64,000 bases of DNA from Marisa cornuarietis (lineage: Eukaryota; Mollusca; Gastropoda; Architaenioglossa; Ampullariidae), in NCBI GenBank assembly GCA_004794655.1, contig SMMW01000033.1, forward strand, positions 2,359,501 through 2,423,500, given 5' to 3'. Each line of letters opens with the position of its first letter. Within the stretch, counting starts at the first letter, position 1. Of the stretch, positions 1-13,121 are shown piece by piece. A program made the translations under genes and the position numbers. The notes beneath the pieces are model-generated. The model was not told the origin of the DNA. It did not search any database and worked only from the letters and a program-made list of their open reading frames with translations.

Positions 1-2
1 AG

Positions 3-755
3 TACGTTGTGCGTCACATCGATCGTTGCCTGGACAACCAGCGCGAGTCACGGCACCGCTGCTGCGTCAAGCTGCGGCACGTGCTGTCGGCGAAGCTGTC
101 GATCCTCTGCGGCAAGCGTTACGGTAATTACTTGGTGTCCGTGTACTTCCTCATGAAGGTCCTCTACATCTCAAACGCCGTCGGACAGCTGTTCATGCTG
201 AACGCCTTCCTGTCCACGGACTACAACATGTACGGCTTCCAGGTGCTGGAGGATCTCGCTACTGGCACCGAGTGGACGGCCTCTCGCCGCTTTCCGCGCG
301 TCACCATGTGTGACTTCGAGATCCGCCAGATGACCAACAACCACCGCTACACCGTGCAGTGCGTCCTGCCTATCAACTTGTTCAACGAGAAGATTTACAT
401 CTTCCTCTGGTTCTGGCTCGTCTTTGTCTCCATGCTGACCTGCTACAGCTTCACTTCCTGGCTCTGGCACATGGTCTTTCCCACTTCGCGGGTCCACTAT
501 GTGCGCAAGTTCCTCAAGATCATGGACCGCCTGGGCACGGGCCCGGACAAGAAGCTGGCCACTCGCTTCACCATGGAGTACCTGCGTCACGATGGCGTGT
601 TCACCTTGCGGCTTATAGGCAAGAACTCCAGTGACATCGTGGTGGCGGAGATAGTGTCCGGCCTGTGGGACATGTACAGAAGCAAAAAGTCCATACAGAT
701 CCGTAACACGACCATGCCCACAAATGGGCACGAGTCAGAAGGAGAGGATGTATAA
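3..755 (+). CDS. Innexin, C-terminal part (5' end cut by window)
   Basis: Innexins form gap-junction channels and hemichannels in invertebrate plasma membranes. The frame is open from the window edge (Tyr codon at 3) to TAA at 753-755, about 250 residues, so the real start lies upstream; the GTG at 9 is not a credible start. Visible in order: the end of the cytoplasmic loop; TM3 (around LVSVYFLMKVLYISNAVGQL); an extracellular loop with the family signature FPRVTMCDFEIR and YTVQCVLPINLFNEKIY, carrying the two conserved cysteines (TMC and VQC); TM4 (IFLWFWLVFVSMLTC); and a cytoplasmic tail with the usual EYLRHDGVFTLRLI and later EIVSGLW blocks. TM1, the first extracellular loop and TM2 are missing from the window. 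About 745 bases of family-typical sequence are uninterrupted, so this is a single 3' exon or part of one. The family call is firm; the paralogue is not determinable. Confidence 0.96.
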   Translation, partial: YVVRHIDRCLDNQRESRHRCCVKLRHVLSAKLSILCGKRYGNYLVSVYFLMKVLYISNAVGQLFMLNAFLSTDYNMYGFQVLEDLATGTEWTASRRFPRVTMCDFEIRQMTNNHRYTVQCVLPINLFNEKIYIFLWFWLVFVSMLTCYSFTSWLWHMVFPTSRVHYVRKFLKIMDRLGTGPDKKLATRFTMEYLRHDGVFTLRLIGKNSSDIVVAEIVSGLWDMYRSKKSIQIRNTTMPTNGHESEGEDV

Positions 756-826
756 CAGAGAGTTGGGTGGTGGTGGTGATTTTTTTAATCTCCCACGTGT
801 TACAAATTGTTATGTCGTGTGCGTGT

Positions 827-861
827 GGGGGTGGGGGTGTGTGGGTGGGTGGGTATGTGGG
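827..861 (+). promoter_or_regulatory. G-quadruplex motif in innexin 3' UTR
   Basis: Runs of three or more G at 827-831, 833-837, 843-845, 847-849, 851-853 and 859-861, with loops of 1 to 5 bases, match the G3+N1-7 quadruplex rule several times over. It lies on the mRNA sense strand about 75 bases after the stop, so it could form in RNA. Confidence 0.55.
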
Positions 862-1420
862 TGTGCTGTTTGCTCGACAGACAAGACATCATGTGCATAG
901 TGTTATGAGTGCATTCACTCGACGCTTGAAGTCAGGTGATGCATGCTCCGCGTAACGGATTATGCAAATTTTATCCACAGTCATAAACAGTTTTGTAGAG
1001 TCACGAGGTATACACCATTGAAATGTGTTCCTCCTCCATACACCCCCTCCACCCCTTTGGTCCCCCCATCATCATTCTCCTCCACCACCACGCCATCTCC
1101 TGGGTTAAGTGAGAATCACGGCTGTGTATATAAATGGTGCTCTTATGCGACAAAGCATCGACGTCGCATGACCGGCAGCAGCCAATGGTAGACTTCCACG
1201 CGGAATAATGTCGAGTGCAACAGCCTGATTGTGTCATGAGATATTCTGCGTACAGCGTTGTGATCTGCCTCCACATGTTGCTATTCGCGAACTGCCAGCA
1301 GGGATTCGTGGAAGCCATGTTAGCGTAAGGACGGCTGCCTGTGGGTGTTCCCTTCCGACATTTAGATAAGCGAAAACTTCTTTCAATTTTTTTTTTTACA
1401 CGATCGCCTTCCGATCTCTT

Positions 1421-1426
1421 AATAAA
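1421..1426 (+). terminator. Poly(A) signal AATAAA for innexin
   Basis: Exact AATAAA on the innexin strand, the first one after the stop codon at 753-755. It is followed by T-rich sequence within about 30 bases, as expected for a cleavage site. Confidence 0.5.
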
Positions 1427-1476
1427 ACATTCCGGCTAGATCCATTTGCTTCCCCTGGCTCTCTGTCAAACATCAC

Positions 1477-1477
<1 letters not shown>

Positions 1478-1524
<47 letters not shown>
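1478..1524. repeat. (ATT)n microsatellite
   Basis: About 15 uninterrupted copies of the trinucleotide ATT just downstream of the innexin poly(A) signal. Confidence 0.95.
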
Positions 1525-1525
<1 letters not shown>

Positions 1526-4500
1526 AAAACTGAGATTAGTATGGCTACTACAATCACTCAAGAAGTTGTATACACGCAGTGTATGGTCAGTTTGCCCAGC
1601 TCGGATAGGGTGTGTTTACGCAATTTTTTTCCGCATGTTTAGAGAATACCCGTATGCACACGTCTTCTGTTACAGTTCAGTTTGTACACGTCTGGCAAAG
1701 CTTAAGGACTTTGTGAACTTTAGACCAAATTGTAGCTGTGAACATTCTCTCCAGTAACTCTGCAGATGAAATTCCAGCATCACTGCGTCCTTTTTTTTTT
1801 CCCACACAAGCATCATCGTGTCTGCCCGCCATAAGTACGTGTGCCACTGCCATTGCGATTGCCATAACGGTGTGTGACTACGACCCTTTACTTTCTTATT
1901 TTTCTTCTATTTTTCTTGCCCATGTCGGTTACCATGGAAAAACGACAGTGCGTCTGCCAGGTTGTGATTGCTGTGAGCACAATGGCTGCGTGGCTGTGAT
2001 GAGACACGGTTTTCTATTAAAACTTATTTAAGCTAATCGCCTTTGCTGAGGTCTTATTTGCTCTCCCACCGTACCTTGTCTTGCTGTAGTTCGTCAGACA
2101 CTTGGTCTGGTGGCCGGTAAAGTCTTCAAGCTGTGGTCATCAGCGATGCGCTGTGTTCTCACCTCTCACTCGGTTCTTCTGGTGGGAATGACCCAATCAA
2201 CTTTATGTAGAAGGCTGCTCTAGATAAATTATACTTGCACGACCTCATCTCATTTTATTTCAAGGTAGGCTCGCTGTCACGGAGTGAGAGAGAGAGGAAA
2301 GGAGGAAGAGAAATCAAAACAAACCTACGGTAACCAGGTGTTCGGATCCTTTGTACCCTAGTAAGGAATACTCGGAAATGTTGAGGTTAAGGGTGAATGT
2401 TCTTTACTCTATATTCTCTGATTTTGTTTTCACATTTGAATCAAAAATTGGTTTGACGACTGTTTAAGAAATACTGGAAGGAGGGATGTGTTTCTCTTTC
2501 TCTTTTATTCTCTCTGCATATCACATAGCAATTCACGCCAAGGCCACATACCGTCCAAACCAGATAAATTCTTTCGCTTCACACTTTTTAGGGCCCATGT
2601 CTGCTTATTTCTAAAGAGTTATTACAAGACAAACAGAAATATACTTTGTGTTATTACAGGTCTAAACATTTTGTATTTCTAATATGGACCTTGGCTGTTC
2701 TATTTTATACATGATTGTTTACTAGAAATTTGCTTGTTAATGCAGACAGAAAAGCCTCATTATAAGTCAGAATCTAGTTTAGTGCAGTTTTATAAATGTA
2801 TAGTGAAAAAGTAAGGGAAAAAGTATAAGAAAGAGAGGAAAAAGCAGTAACAGCAGGCATGCGCTTTGAATGCGGGCTACAAGTCGTGCACATGGGATGA
2901 TTCAGTATGTCTTGTATTATTTGACCGATCAGAAAGCTTCTAACTCTTTCTTGCGGAGTCTAATGGGGTTAAAAGATCATTCAGACCCCAGCTCCCGCAC
3001 AACGGGAAAGGAACCCAACAGCGAAATGTCTAGTAAATGGCGTCCATTTAAGAACGTTTGAGAATAAAGCTGAAGGATTTTTTTTCTTTCTTTTTTCCCT
3101 GTGGACCGTTTCTGGTCATTTGTAACTCCGACCTGAATTAGATACTAAAATTCGTTTCAGTTTATGAGACTATCACTCCACACCCCGTCGCTCGCCACCC
3201 GTCCACTGGATTACCTTCATTATCTTCGTGGTGTTTTACTCTTTTTCTTCTGTGTCTGTAGTTTTCTTTTCAGTCATTCCTTGGAAAACAGAACCGCAGT
3301 ATGACGCTCTATGCGAAAAGAAGGAAGATCCACTCTGGTATCTTTCAACTAATTTTTGCGCGTGGTATCTTAGTACGATTTGTGATGAAAGTGTACCGCA
3401 TTTTTCTTCTACATCTTCTACAGCAGTAGGCTTTCTGTGTCATCCGTTTCTGAAAAAAATTAAGCAGGCATTGGATTCGGAGAATTTCTTCGAAAAGATT
3501 TCATCCCCACGTGTTGTGCAGGTTTCTTCCTCCACACAAATGCTCCTTTTTTCAGTTTCCTAACACATCTTTTCATTACACCTCTAACACAAATGGATCC
3601 ATGACGCCCTAATATATATATAGATATATAACTTAGAGATTGAAAGAGCGTTAATGTCCAATGGTAACACTTTCATACTCTGTGACACTGTCTCCCTTCT
3701 GTTGTCGATGAGCAGAATACGATGGTCAGTCAACGTTTGTCCTGGTTTGTAAATAAAATGGTAGCATGTATAACACCACTTTATTCATCTATGAAAGGCA
3801 GTGAAGCGATCGAATTTCGCATTTCGTTAATTCTCAGAAGGAGACTAGAGGCACCTACACCACGTGAGGGGAGATTACATTTGACTTTCACTACCAAGTT
3901 GACCTGCCACAACCTGCCACGTGGCCGGAGTTGGTCGATTAAAGAGGCGTTGCCAAACTAGGATATGTTGTCGATAGCTCAGCAAGGCGTGAACGCCGTC
4001 GACCCTCAGATGAACTATCATTTTGCTACGAAAAAGTTCGGAAAAGGTCAGGAATGTGTGAATCTGCCATTTTTATATGAGGTTTTTTCCATGTGTGCAA
4101 TCCCTATAGTATCTCATGTGTGTGTGTGTGTGCAGACAGCTGCTTTAAACACATTTCTGTGTTGTTTTGCCCAGCATTTCTCGAAAACGTGTTTGACATG
4201 GCTTCATTTGGGGACTCAGAGCTATTTTTGTATACGGAACAGAGATCATTCAACCATCATTTGCAAACACGTCTTCCAGGCCGCTGTGTTCAGACCCAAA
4301 CGTGTTTAGAGTTAAGGTTCTTTATTTTTTACAATTCAGCTGACAAAGGGAGTAAAGCGAGCTTTATTTTTCACTCTCAAATGTGATCACATTGATTTTG
4401 CATTCACTAGAAACGCGTCCTTTTCATTTTGTAAATGTCTTCTTCAAAAAATATAGTTCTCTTTGTGTAAAATGCCCTACGCTTACTAAAAAGTGACCAA

Positions 4501-7480
4501 GTTTTGTATTTTTTTAACCTAGAAGCGAGAATATTCATAGTATTGTAATTTATCAACATCTGTTATGTTGTTACCATTATTATTATTTCCTTCAGATATA
4601 GTAATTTAAAATTTTTTAAATTGAAAATATTCCAGCGCCCGCTCAGTGAAGGTTTTCATGAGATCCCATGCTAATATTGCAGCCAAAACCTCTCAGAAAC
4701 TACGCCCTTCTAGTGTAAAGTGCTTACTCAGCTTGTGTAACACGTTGCAATGTGTAACAACTGATGAAGTAATGCCAGTACTCAGCTCTTACAAAGATAA
4801 TGCAACATGCTAAGTCATAATGTACATTCATGCCAGAACTCACCTGTATTGTGCCTTCTGGACAACATCGATACCAGTCAAAGCAAAACGAGAGTGTTAA
4901 TGATGAGTGAGGGCTTTCGCGATGAAATGAATGAGAAAGTATGATGCTGGAAGTGTTCTTGTTTTCCGGGCGAGCGAACGAATGGATGGTTGACAATTTC
5001 TTGAAAACGTACACACTGTCAAGTACCCCGAGATTAAGTCAAGGTACGACTCGCATAATTACTGTAAAATCGTTTGTAAGAATTCGGATCAATCGGTGTG
5101 CAAAGCGGTGCCGAGTTGTTATTTTCCTTCTGTAACTATTTTCACATGTAACTTATGGAATGTTTTTGTTATTTATCAAGCGACAATTCCACTTATCCCA
5201 AGTATGCAAGCAATTATATAAAGATTGTTGTTATTGTTTGTGGGGGTGATGTGAATGTGTTATATGAATGGATGGTATTACTGATAAGAAGTATATGGAT
5301 TTTGTAGCTTGCATATGTGTGTAGAAGGTTGTTATTAACAATCATGACATTTATATTATCGTATTCATAAGTACTTGATAATGCAATGCATCTTGTTATG
5401 AATCTCTCTTCCCAGTCTCTATGTCTTCATCTTGAGGCGTCTGGTTCCCTTCAGGCATGCACCTAGGCCAGTACGACTTCTAATAACAGCTGCTGAAACA
5501 TGCAGGCCTGTAAGAACAACCCTTTAGTTTCACCCAGTCTATTTTAAGCTTTCTATTTTTACAGCAAGGGCTTAGGCAAGAGAGTCTAAGAGTAGAAACA
5601 GCTTCAAGCTTGGCCTTTCTTGTCGTATCACGTTTGTGAAGGTTGAGAAGCAGGTTGAAAATTTTGTAGCCCGCACAGCTACTCAGCAGCACCTTCACAT
5701 CAAGAATATTTCCTGTAGAAAGGCAAGTGGTTATTAACGGTACCTACAACTTTCGTAGGCTTTGGTTCACTACACTCCCCCCGCTATACCCCGCTTCACC
5801 CTAAACATGTGGATTCAAAAACTATGAAGATCTTCTGTCTTGTCAGTTCCTAAACAACCATATTTTCTTTCGTCCTTTGCTCTTCGTCAGTGTTGATGGT
5901 GAATTTTACACGTTGCGATGCTGCCTTCAAAGGGTTGTTCGCCCCTGACCTCTACCTGCCTGTACGCTGTGTTAGCTCCCCTTCACTACTGCCGCTGACG
6001 TTGGGTGGCTAGAGAGATGCCGAGGAGGGATCCGAGCACAAGCAGAGGTAGGGTAGGGGTAGAGAGTGTGGTGGGAGCAAGCAGGCTAAACTAATGGCAT
6101 TACCATCGACAGGCACAACTGTCAGGCCTGCACACGCAGTCTCGCACGAGCGTCACGGATGTTCCGCTAGGTGTGTGCTTTCGCGCGGTTCGCAAGGATC
6201 CTTCTGTCTGTCTTTGTTCCAAGATCGTGTAGTTCTCTCTCTCTCTGCCTCCGCGGTGGTAGCCGATCATTGCTTGAGCCGCATGCTTTCATGGGCGCCT
6301 TTATATAGCCATGTGCTGCTTGTCTAAATTGAATTCTTTCAACACACCCTCCACAATTATGAGTGTGTGTGTGTGAGAGAGAGAGAGAGAGTCGCAAACG
6401 TTTATCTGTCTGGTAGAGAAGATCTAGTGGTTATGTTTTGTGTCGCCTTCAATCCTGAACGACATGAAAATTCTGGAAGTTTCTTATGCTTGGCCTCCTT
6501 TCTCATTCGTTTTCTCGGAAACATCGTCCTGTCAGAATCTGTGGCCTCCCATCCACATACTTTTGATCTTATCAAATCCATTTCTATGAGATCCGAAGAT
6601 CAAATATTCTTTTGTTTATATTCAACTGTCGGACTATTAGCTCACTTTTTCTCATTTCCAAGCAAATATTATAGCATTAACTAAGATCCCTCAGGCTTGA
6701 AAACTAACAGATATCTAAAGAAAGAAATCTGGCTTATGAATCATAAACTCTTAATGCGAGACTTATGACAGAAAGCTCGGTCTAGAAAATATAGAGGCAT
6801 GTTGCAAGCCACAGACTTTGCTTCTAAGAATGTGCTTCATGACCAGTAGGGAGAAGAGCAATGTGTAGTTTGCTGGATCAGCAGATATTATTAATAAATA
6901 TTCTAGTCGGAATTAGTGCCTTAGTAAGAATATGCTGGACCAGACATTGTAACAGAAGTATCATTTCTTCTTTAAAGGAGACTTGGGCTTGAAATGCTTA
7001 AGAATGGGTGTGAATAGTGCTGTTAAAGAATCATTTCAAGAGTCATTTATTAATTATCGTTAAGCACAGGTGGACACCTTTTAAAAGCACACATAATGGA
7101 GTGATTTAGATGCAAAGGACTACTTCGAGCGCATTGGGCATCTCAATTTGTGATCACGTGTACAGCCACTAAGAATGCGTAAAGACTGCAAATGGCTTCC
7201 GACGAGTTGCCGTTAAGAAAGTACTGTATGCCTGTGATAAAACACAGCCGTCGATCGTTAAGTTCAGGGGGAAGTGGGTTTAGGGAGAGGGGAGGCAGAG
7301 ACGTGGACGGACGGGTTTCATGTCCATTATTTTCTTGCAAACCAGCATCTCTCAGGCTAGCGCCATCGTTAATGCTTTAGGAAACCTTGCGGAGATTTTG
7401 CTGTAACCAGTAAAACATGCACAGATTTATCTTTTTCTTCTTCTGTGCGCTTCTCACCTGCCTTTCTGGTCGTGGAAATC
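1525..7480. other. Intergenic, no gene recognised
   Basis: AT-rich single-copy-looking DNA. I see a short (TA)n near 3611-3631, a TG run at 4118-4131, and TG then AG runs at 6363-6391, but no transposon termini or convincing coding exon. Open stretches up to about 110 codons (for example 3228-3563 on +) have no recognisable motif and no supporting splice or poly(A) context. A strong-looking donor (CAG then GTGAGT, reverse strand, near 4841) has no matching acceptor. Confidence 0.5.
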
Positions 7481-7504
7481 TTTCTGCAGATTTTGAGCCT
7501 ACGC

Positions 7505-7540
7505 TGACGTCACAGGCCCGGGGCCTGTCTGTTGGCGCCA
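7505..7540. promoter_or_regulatory. CRE overlapping a 17-bp palindrome, then TGGCGCCA
   Basis: A perfect CRE (TGACGTCA, 7505-7512) shares its last base with an inverted repeat of two 8-base arms around one G (ACAGGCCC G GGGCCTGT, 7512-7528). The palindrome TGGCGCCA follows at 7533-7540. This packing of palindromic motifs in a locally GC-rich patch is typical of a promoter or enhancer core. No gene start can be tied to it. Confidence 0.35.
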
Positions 7541-7785
7541 TTCCAGTAGTTTGTCTTGTGGTTGTGCAAAACCATATGTGCCAAAAGGCGAAGCATGTGC
7601 GCTAACGTTGCCCACGCAACATCCAGACCCCTTGATTATCAACAAACTCTCTTCTCCTCGCGAAGACCTTGCTAGGAAAAAAGATTTCCTTCGCGAATTA
7701 TCGGCTTTAGCTACAGCAGGGTCGACTCTCTCTCTCATAGGTTCCGTATGGCGGTGACGGTTCATTGGTTGGTACAGGTGCGTCT

Positions 7786-7792
<7 letters not shown>

Positions 7793-7839
<47 letters not shown>
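7793..7839. repeat. (TG)n microsatellite
   Basis: Over 20 near-perfect TG units, followed by a CA- and GC-richer flank to about 8000. Confidence 0.95.
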
Positions 7840-7840
<1 letters not shown>

Positions 7841-8659
7841 CTAAGGTCTCCATCGCACTCGAGCACGCACGCACTAACCAGAAAGTGCTAACACCGCTTT
7901 AGTTATAGACTGTTCCACTCTCACCGAGCACGGACACACGGAGACAGGCACCTGCACATTCACAAACTTCTCACTCGCACACCCGCACGCGAAGTGTTGG
8001 ACCTCGGGAATAAGAGATGTTACCTTGAGGTAAAACAATCTGTCCAACATAAAAGGGGTATCTGTTGATTTGGTTACTACTGAAATCCGCTTGAGCTTGC
8101 CGAAACTTTATTAATGTAACCCGCAAACTCTGCTGTAAATTAAACATTGACTCGCACTATCATGAGGTGTGAGTAGTTTTCATTTTACATCTCTTTTTCA
8201 CGTTGTATTTAGAGCTCATCCTTTTGCTGCTTGTGTTTGTAATATCGGTGCATTAGTCTTATCTGTTTGCTTATCTTCTTTTTTTCGGTGGTTGTTCACG
8301 ACATACCACCTGGTATTCAGCGGCCGTTAAGTTGTGACGTCCTGAACAAGTTTGTGAGGTGTGATGAAAGTGAAGAGACTTTCAGTGCAATACCACGCTA
8401 TGTGCAATACAGTTCTAAGCTTTTACAATGTGAATGTGCAATTTGCATCTGTGTGCAGTACATAGTTATTTAGCAACGGAAATGTGCAATTTACTTTTAA
8501 GGAAAGGAACTTGTATTGATCTCACATTATTTATTTTTTTTTTTTTTTTTTGCTGCTATCCTTCAACTAGTATTGAGTTTGCATAAGAGCAATTGTAAAA
8601 TAAGTTAGATATTTATTTCCGATAGGGACAAAATGTTTTATTCGACATTGTAAGTGGCA

Positions 8660-8660
8660 T

Positions 8661-8713
<53 letters not shown>
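8660..8713. repeat. (CA)n microsatellite
   Basis: About 26 perfect CA units. A T-run of 18 bases lies upstream at 8533-8550. Confidence 0.95.
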
Positions 8714-8715
<2 letters not shown>

Positions 8716-11700
8716 TACGCGCTTTCCTAAACTGGTATCTTCTACAGTCGCCCTTGTTACACACCAGCTAGGTTTTTAATATTTTTAATGGTACACCAGC
8801 CTATCAGAAAACGCTAACACGTAGTCTTTTGAAATCTACATGAGCAACAGTTGAGACAATTGTGTGTTTGTGTCTGCATACACTGCCAATGTTCCTGGGC
8901 GATGAGGCCAGTCGCTTAGAGAACAATCTCAAGTGCCTTCGTGTTCCCATTGTCTCTGCACATCTATGCAGGGCGCACGCCAACCTGCGCCAGGACGCCC
9001 CATGTGGCTGGTCAATAAGGTCAAAAGGTCGATAGTCTTGACATCTTTTGCCTCCCTCAGTGTCTGGGAGGCCGAGTGTGTTGACGAGGAACACTGCACA
9101 GTAGGGTACCAAACCCTGAGGGTGTGTTGCTGCATGAAACACATGCCTCAGGTTCTGTCACGATAGTGCATTATCATCGACACCCAGGTTGCAGAAATTC
9201 CCCCCACCCCTAATCAGCGTCTTACTTTGTCTGTGATTGCGTTTGTACTCAAAAGCAAAGTTCGTTCATTGTGTGTGACGACGGTCAAATAATTTTACAA
9301 ATTTCTTACAGATGTACAGTTGGCTGTTCTTAGCATTCTTTTTCCGATCCTGTTTAATTAAGTAGAAGGACTAAGAAATGAAAGATGATGACAGATGTCA
9401 TAAATGCAGCCAAAATTATGGATTATATTCAATCTTCAATCCTTCCGAAGCGCAAGAGGCAGAGTAAAGGGGAAGAAAGCATATAAGCACGAGAAGGTGG
9501 AAGGGAGGGGATGGAGATGTTAAATGCATGTAATGTCAAATGTTCGGGGAGATGTGAGTGCATATTCAAAGGAAGTGAAGTGCCTGGCAGATCAAAAGCT
9601 CCAGCACCTTGTCCAAAAAGCCTTTACCCTTACAGACTCTAGTGAGCTCTGGGGACGCAGTTTCAACAGTTTGAACAGCTGCGTTCAGCCCAGTACAGTT
9701 GAATAAAATAGTTGTGTTCTGCCGGTGCAGGTGTAACTCGTCACTAAATGAAACGCTTTGATTGCACTCTGTCTCTTGCCCTCTTTTTCCCTTCAACATT
9801 CTCTTAGTATTTATGTGCTCACGCTTCTTTGCAGATCTGTGCGTACGTGTGCGCGCGCGTGTGTGTGTGAGTGAGAGAGTGCGTGCGTACAACTGTGGTG
9901 TGTCTGCTCGAATGATCTCGAAGTCTCGGTATGTGTGTAAACGTGTGAATGTTTTTTGCTCTCGCCTAAAATTTTGTTTTTATTTATTTATTTATTTTTG
10001 AAGACTGTTTCCTTTTATACTATTTCTTATCAGCACAAATCTCAAAACGCAAGTTCAACGCATAAAATACTTCAACTCGGTTTCTTCACCATATCATATT
10101 ACGGACTAGCCGTGTTCATATAAACGCACATGGAATATATACACTGTTATGTCAACAGGAGCATGGTCGAGTCATTTCTTCTATACTCTCCTTTATACGA
10201 CGATGCTAATCTTACTCTTTATATGTGTTGAGCAAAGATGGATGAGGATTGCTTTGTGTTTTATTTTATCATGATGGCGACGATGATGCCAAAAGAAAAT
10301 TGGCGAATGCATTTTTTTCTCTGGTCCATACATCCAAGATGAGACTTAATAATAATTAGAAGTCGTTTTCTTATTAATAAAGGATTTGTATCTGAAAGGA
10401 TGTCGCCTACTTACAGGTACATGTCGGAGAATGTAATCACAATTTTTGATGAGAAAATGAAGTAGCGGACTTTAAATTGAATGCTGTTGTTGTCTGGATA
10501 TGTATACTAGTAATGACCTTAGATCGCATTTAGGATTAAAGTGCGTATTGAGAAATCTTATTACATGGATCATGCAGTAATTATTTTGTGTTTAAGTTTT
10601 CTTTAAATTATTAAATATTTACATCAAAATTGCCAAATTCAGCTGAAGAAGACAAAATTTAAACATCCGTGAAATGTCTTCTAAATTTTGTTCTGTTCAG
10701 ATTATAGAACTCGTCAAAATAAACAGTGTCTTTAAGTCTTTTATCTGTTTTTGAACTCGATATGCACATTGACTAACCGAAAAGATCGTTACATGAAATG
10801 TTATAGGATGAGTAATCCTTTCTATCTTCGAATAATCTTTGAAATATCACTCAGCAGCAACAGATTGTACTTGAGGATCCTGAAATATATTCAAATGCGT
10901 TGAAATTAAGATGTCTAGTACAATGCTAAATAATAATATTTAATTAAGAGGCTTGATTGTTAGCGTCAAAAGCTTTCCATGTCAAGGTCCATGTTGAGTG
11001 AAAGCTCAAAGTCTTTGTTCTTTGATTACTTTCCATTAGTTTAAAGCCTTAAATTCATCTTTCTTTTTACGAACTTTGAAATTTTGACTGTAACTATGAA
11101 CTGCACAAATGCTGTCAAGTTGATTTTGTTTTTGTTGTATCAAACCTACTAACGTCTTGCTCATAGACATGTTCCTTACGTAACATCCGTTGATTACTGA
11201 CGTGTTCTGATTGTCCTACTGATCTTTTCTTTCCAAGGCACATATCCTTTCTCCAACACCTTTTAAGAAATGTATAATTATGTATATGTATGTATATATC
11301 TATGTATCTATATATACAAATATATATACATGCGTGTATATAGTCTGAAAAGAATGTTATTTATTGTGTCCTAAGATGTTCTAGCAGCTGGCAAATCAGC
11401 TATGCAGAGTAAACTTGCACGACCAGTTTGAAAACAAAAATACCTCCATGACGTTGGCAGACGAATAACATTTTGTTCTGACTCACAGACACCTTCGAGG
11501 GTTTTTTGTTGTTTTTTTTAAGTGCTGTTCCGACTGAAAGATTTCTTTCAGTTCCCCTCGCTGTTAAGAAACGGGACACGTTCGTTCATTGTCGACAACC
11601 TCAACAATCACCTTCACATATTGGATCAATATGGGGGAAAAGCGGAGGATGGGCCTAGTGTGTTACCTAGATACGGTAAAAAAAAACACTGCAGTTGATT

Positions 11701-13060
11701 TGTTCAAATTTCTCACTGCTCTCCTCTGATGCAAGCCGCAGAGGAACTGTTTTCAAACGCTGCTTTATATTTACTGAGTTATTTTCCTTACTTCCCTGTC
11801 CTTGCCTGACTGAAGTTAGCCTCGGAGAGGCACAGTTGTTTGCACTGTTGACATGTAAGAAGTTCGTTATTTATTGTTCATGTCTGTTTCTGTAGAAAAG
11901 TTCAGAAGTTATTTATTCAATCTGTTTTCTATGCAAAGGAATAGCAATTACTCGTTTAGGAAAAAATGTGATTTAGGGAGGAAACATCTCTTTAAGCAAG
12001 ATAAACATCAAAAGCTATCGTTTGACTGGAGCATCCAGTTTGGTTTTCCTTGCTGAGATGCTGCAAAAGAAAATTTAAGTACCTGCAAACTCATTTAAAA
12101 TCTTACTTGAAGCTTGTGTTATGGGTCGACCAATGTTTTCAGAGCTCTAACATCAAGTACAGTAACCTTCATGTCAATGTTTTGCAATACAACATATGAC
12201 AAGGCTGTGTACATTTTCCGGGAGGGTGTGGGAAGGGTGTGAGGACGATAAGGAACTGTTGTTTGTCGGGTTTTACGGATCGGCCCGTTCTGGGACATGA
12301 GACACTTCAGCGAAATGCCAAGGGAAGACAACCTGTGATAGGATTGGACGCTTGCGGCCAAACCGTTATAAAAAAAATGCCGTTGATGCGCTTGTTACTT
12401 TGTTGTGTGTGTGTGTGTGTGCGAACGATTTTGTTAGAGCGTGCGTGGTAGCCTGCCCGTGAGTATGGTCTGTCGTGCGCTTGGGTTTTTCCCCATTTTG
12501 CTGTGGCATGTCTTACATCTGTACTATATATATATATACAGCTTTTGTTCACATCATTGTTCTCTTCAGTTGTTTTTTGCTGTTTCCATCCTAGACATTT
12601 TTCCCTTCCCTTACCATATCGTTTAGTGTGATGAGTATCACTGCAGTTATAGTAGCGGGTGTTAACTTGTAGATATTTATATTACTCTTTGTTTCATTCT
12701 GTAGATGAATTATGTTTGACCACAATTCAGATAAACCTCTGCTGTTCTCGAGTGTCTTAGGTAAATTGTATCACCATGTTGACGTGAACATGTCATGAAT
12801 TTCACGATGTTACTTGTTTCAGATGGAGGTTAAGAGTTCTTGTGTGTGCATATTTGCTATATTCTAAATTAAATCATCATGTATGTGAATAAAGACTGGT
12901 TTCGACAAGTGCTGTCTTCTGGAGTGTCACTGTATTTCATGGAACATGTTCTATAACGCATAAAGCAAGGGTTTATATATGAACACCCTAACGTTCACAC
13001 ACCCGGCCGTTCGTACCCGATTTCAAAGCTCGTATGCCTGCACACACGCATGCACATTCA
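8714..13060. other. Intergenic, no gene recognised
   Basis: Mostly AT-rich DNA, especially 10.0-11.7 kb. It holds short simple repeats: GTGC-rich at 9840-9872, TTTA repeats at 9976-10000, TA-rich at 11278-11342, TG at 12403-12422 and TA at 12525-12539. A GC-richer block at 8880-9170 is open in several frames on both strands (see findings), but no frame could be assigned. Confidence 0.5.
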
Positions 13061-13068
13061 CACACGCA

Positions 13069-13071
<3 letters not shown>

Positions 13072-13109
<38 letters not shown>

Positions 13110-13121
13110 CATCATCATCAT
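13072..13121. repeat. (CA)n then (TCA)n microsatellite
   Basis: About 18 CA units passing directly into four ATC/TCA units. A T-run and G-run pair follows at 13182-13207. Confidence 0.9.

Larger units (their letters stand above)
756..1440 (+). other. Innexin 3' UTR with poly(A) signal
   Basis: Non-coding sequence follows the innexin stop. A canonical AATAAA lies at 1421-1426, about 665 bases downstream, after a T-run at 1386-1397. This is the best candidate poly(A) signal. A G-rich stretch at 827-861 with at least five runs of three or more G lies on the sense strand and is described separately. Inference rests on position and signal only; no transcript data are available. Confidence 0.6.

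Noticed and set aside
171..731. 186-codon reverse-strand frame across the innexin exon
   Set aside because: Antisense shadow of the innexin coding sequence, with no motif of its own.
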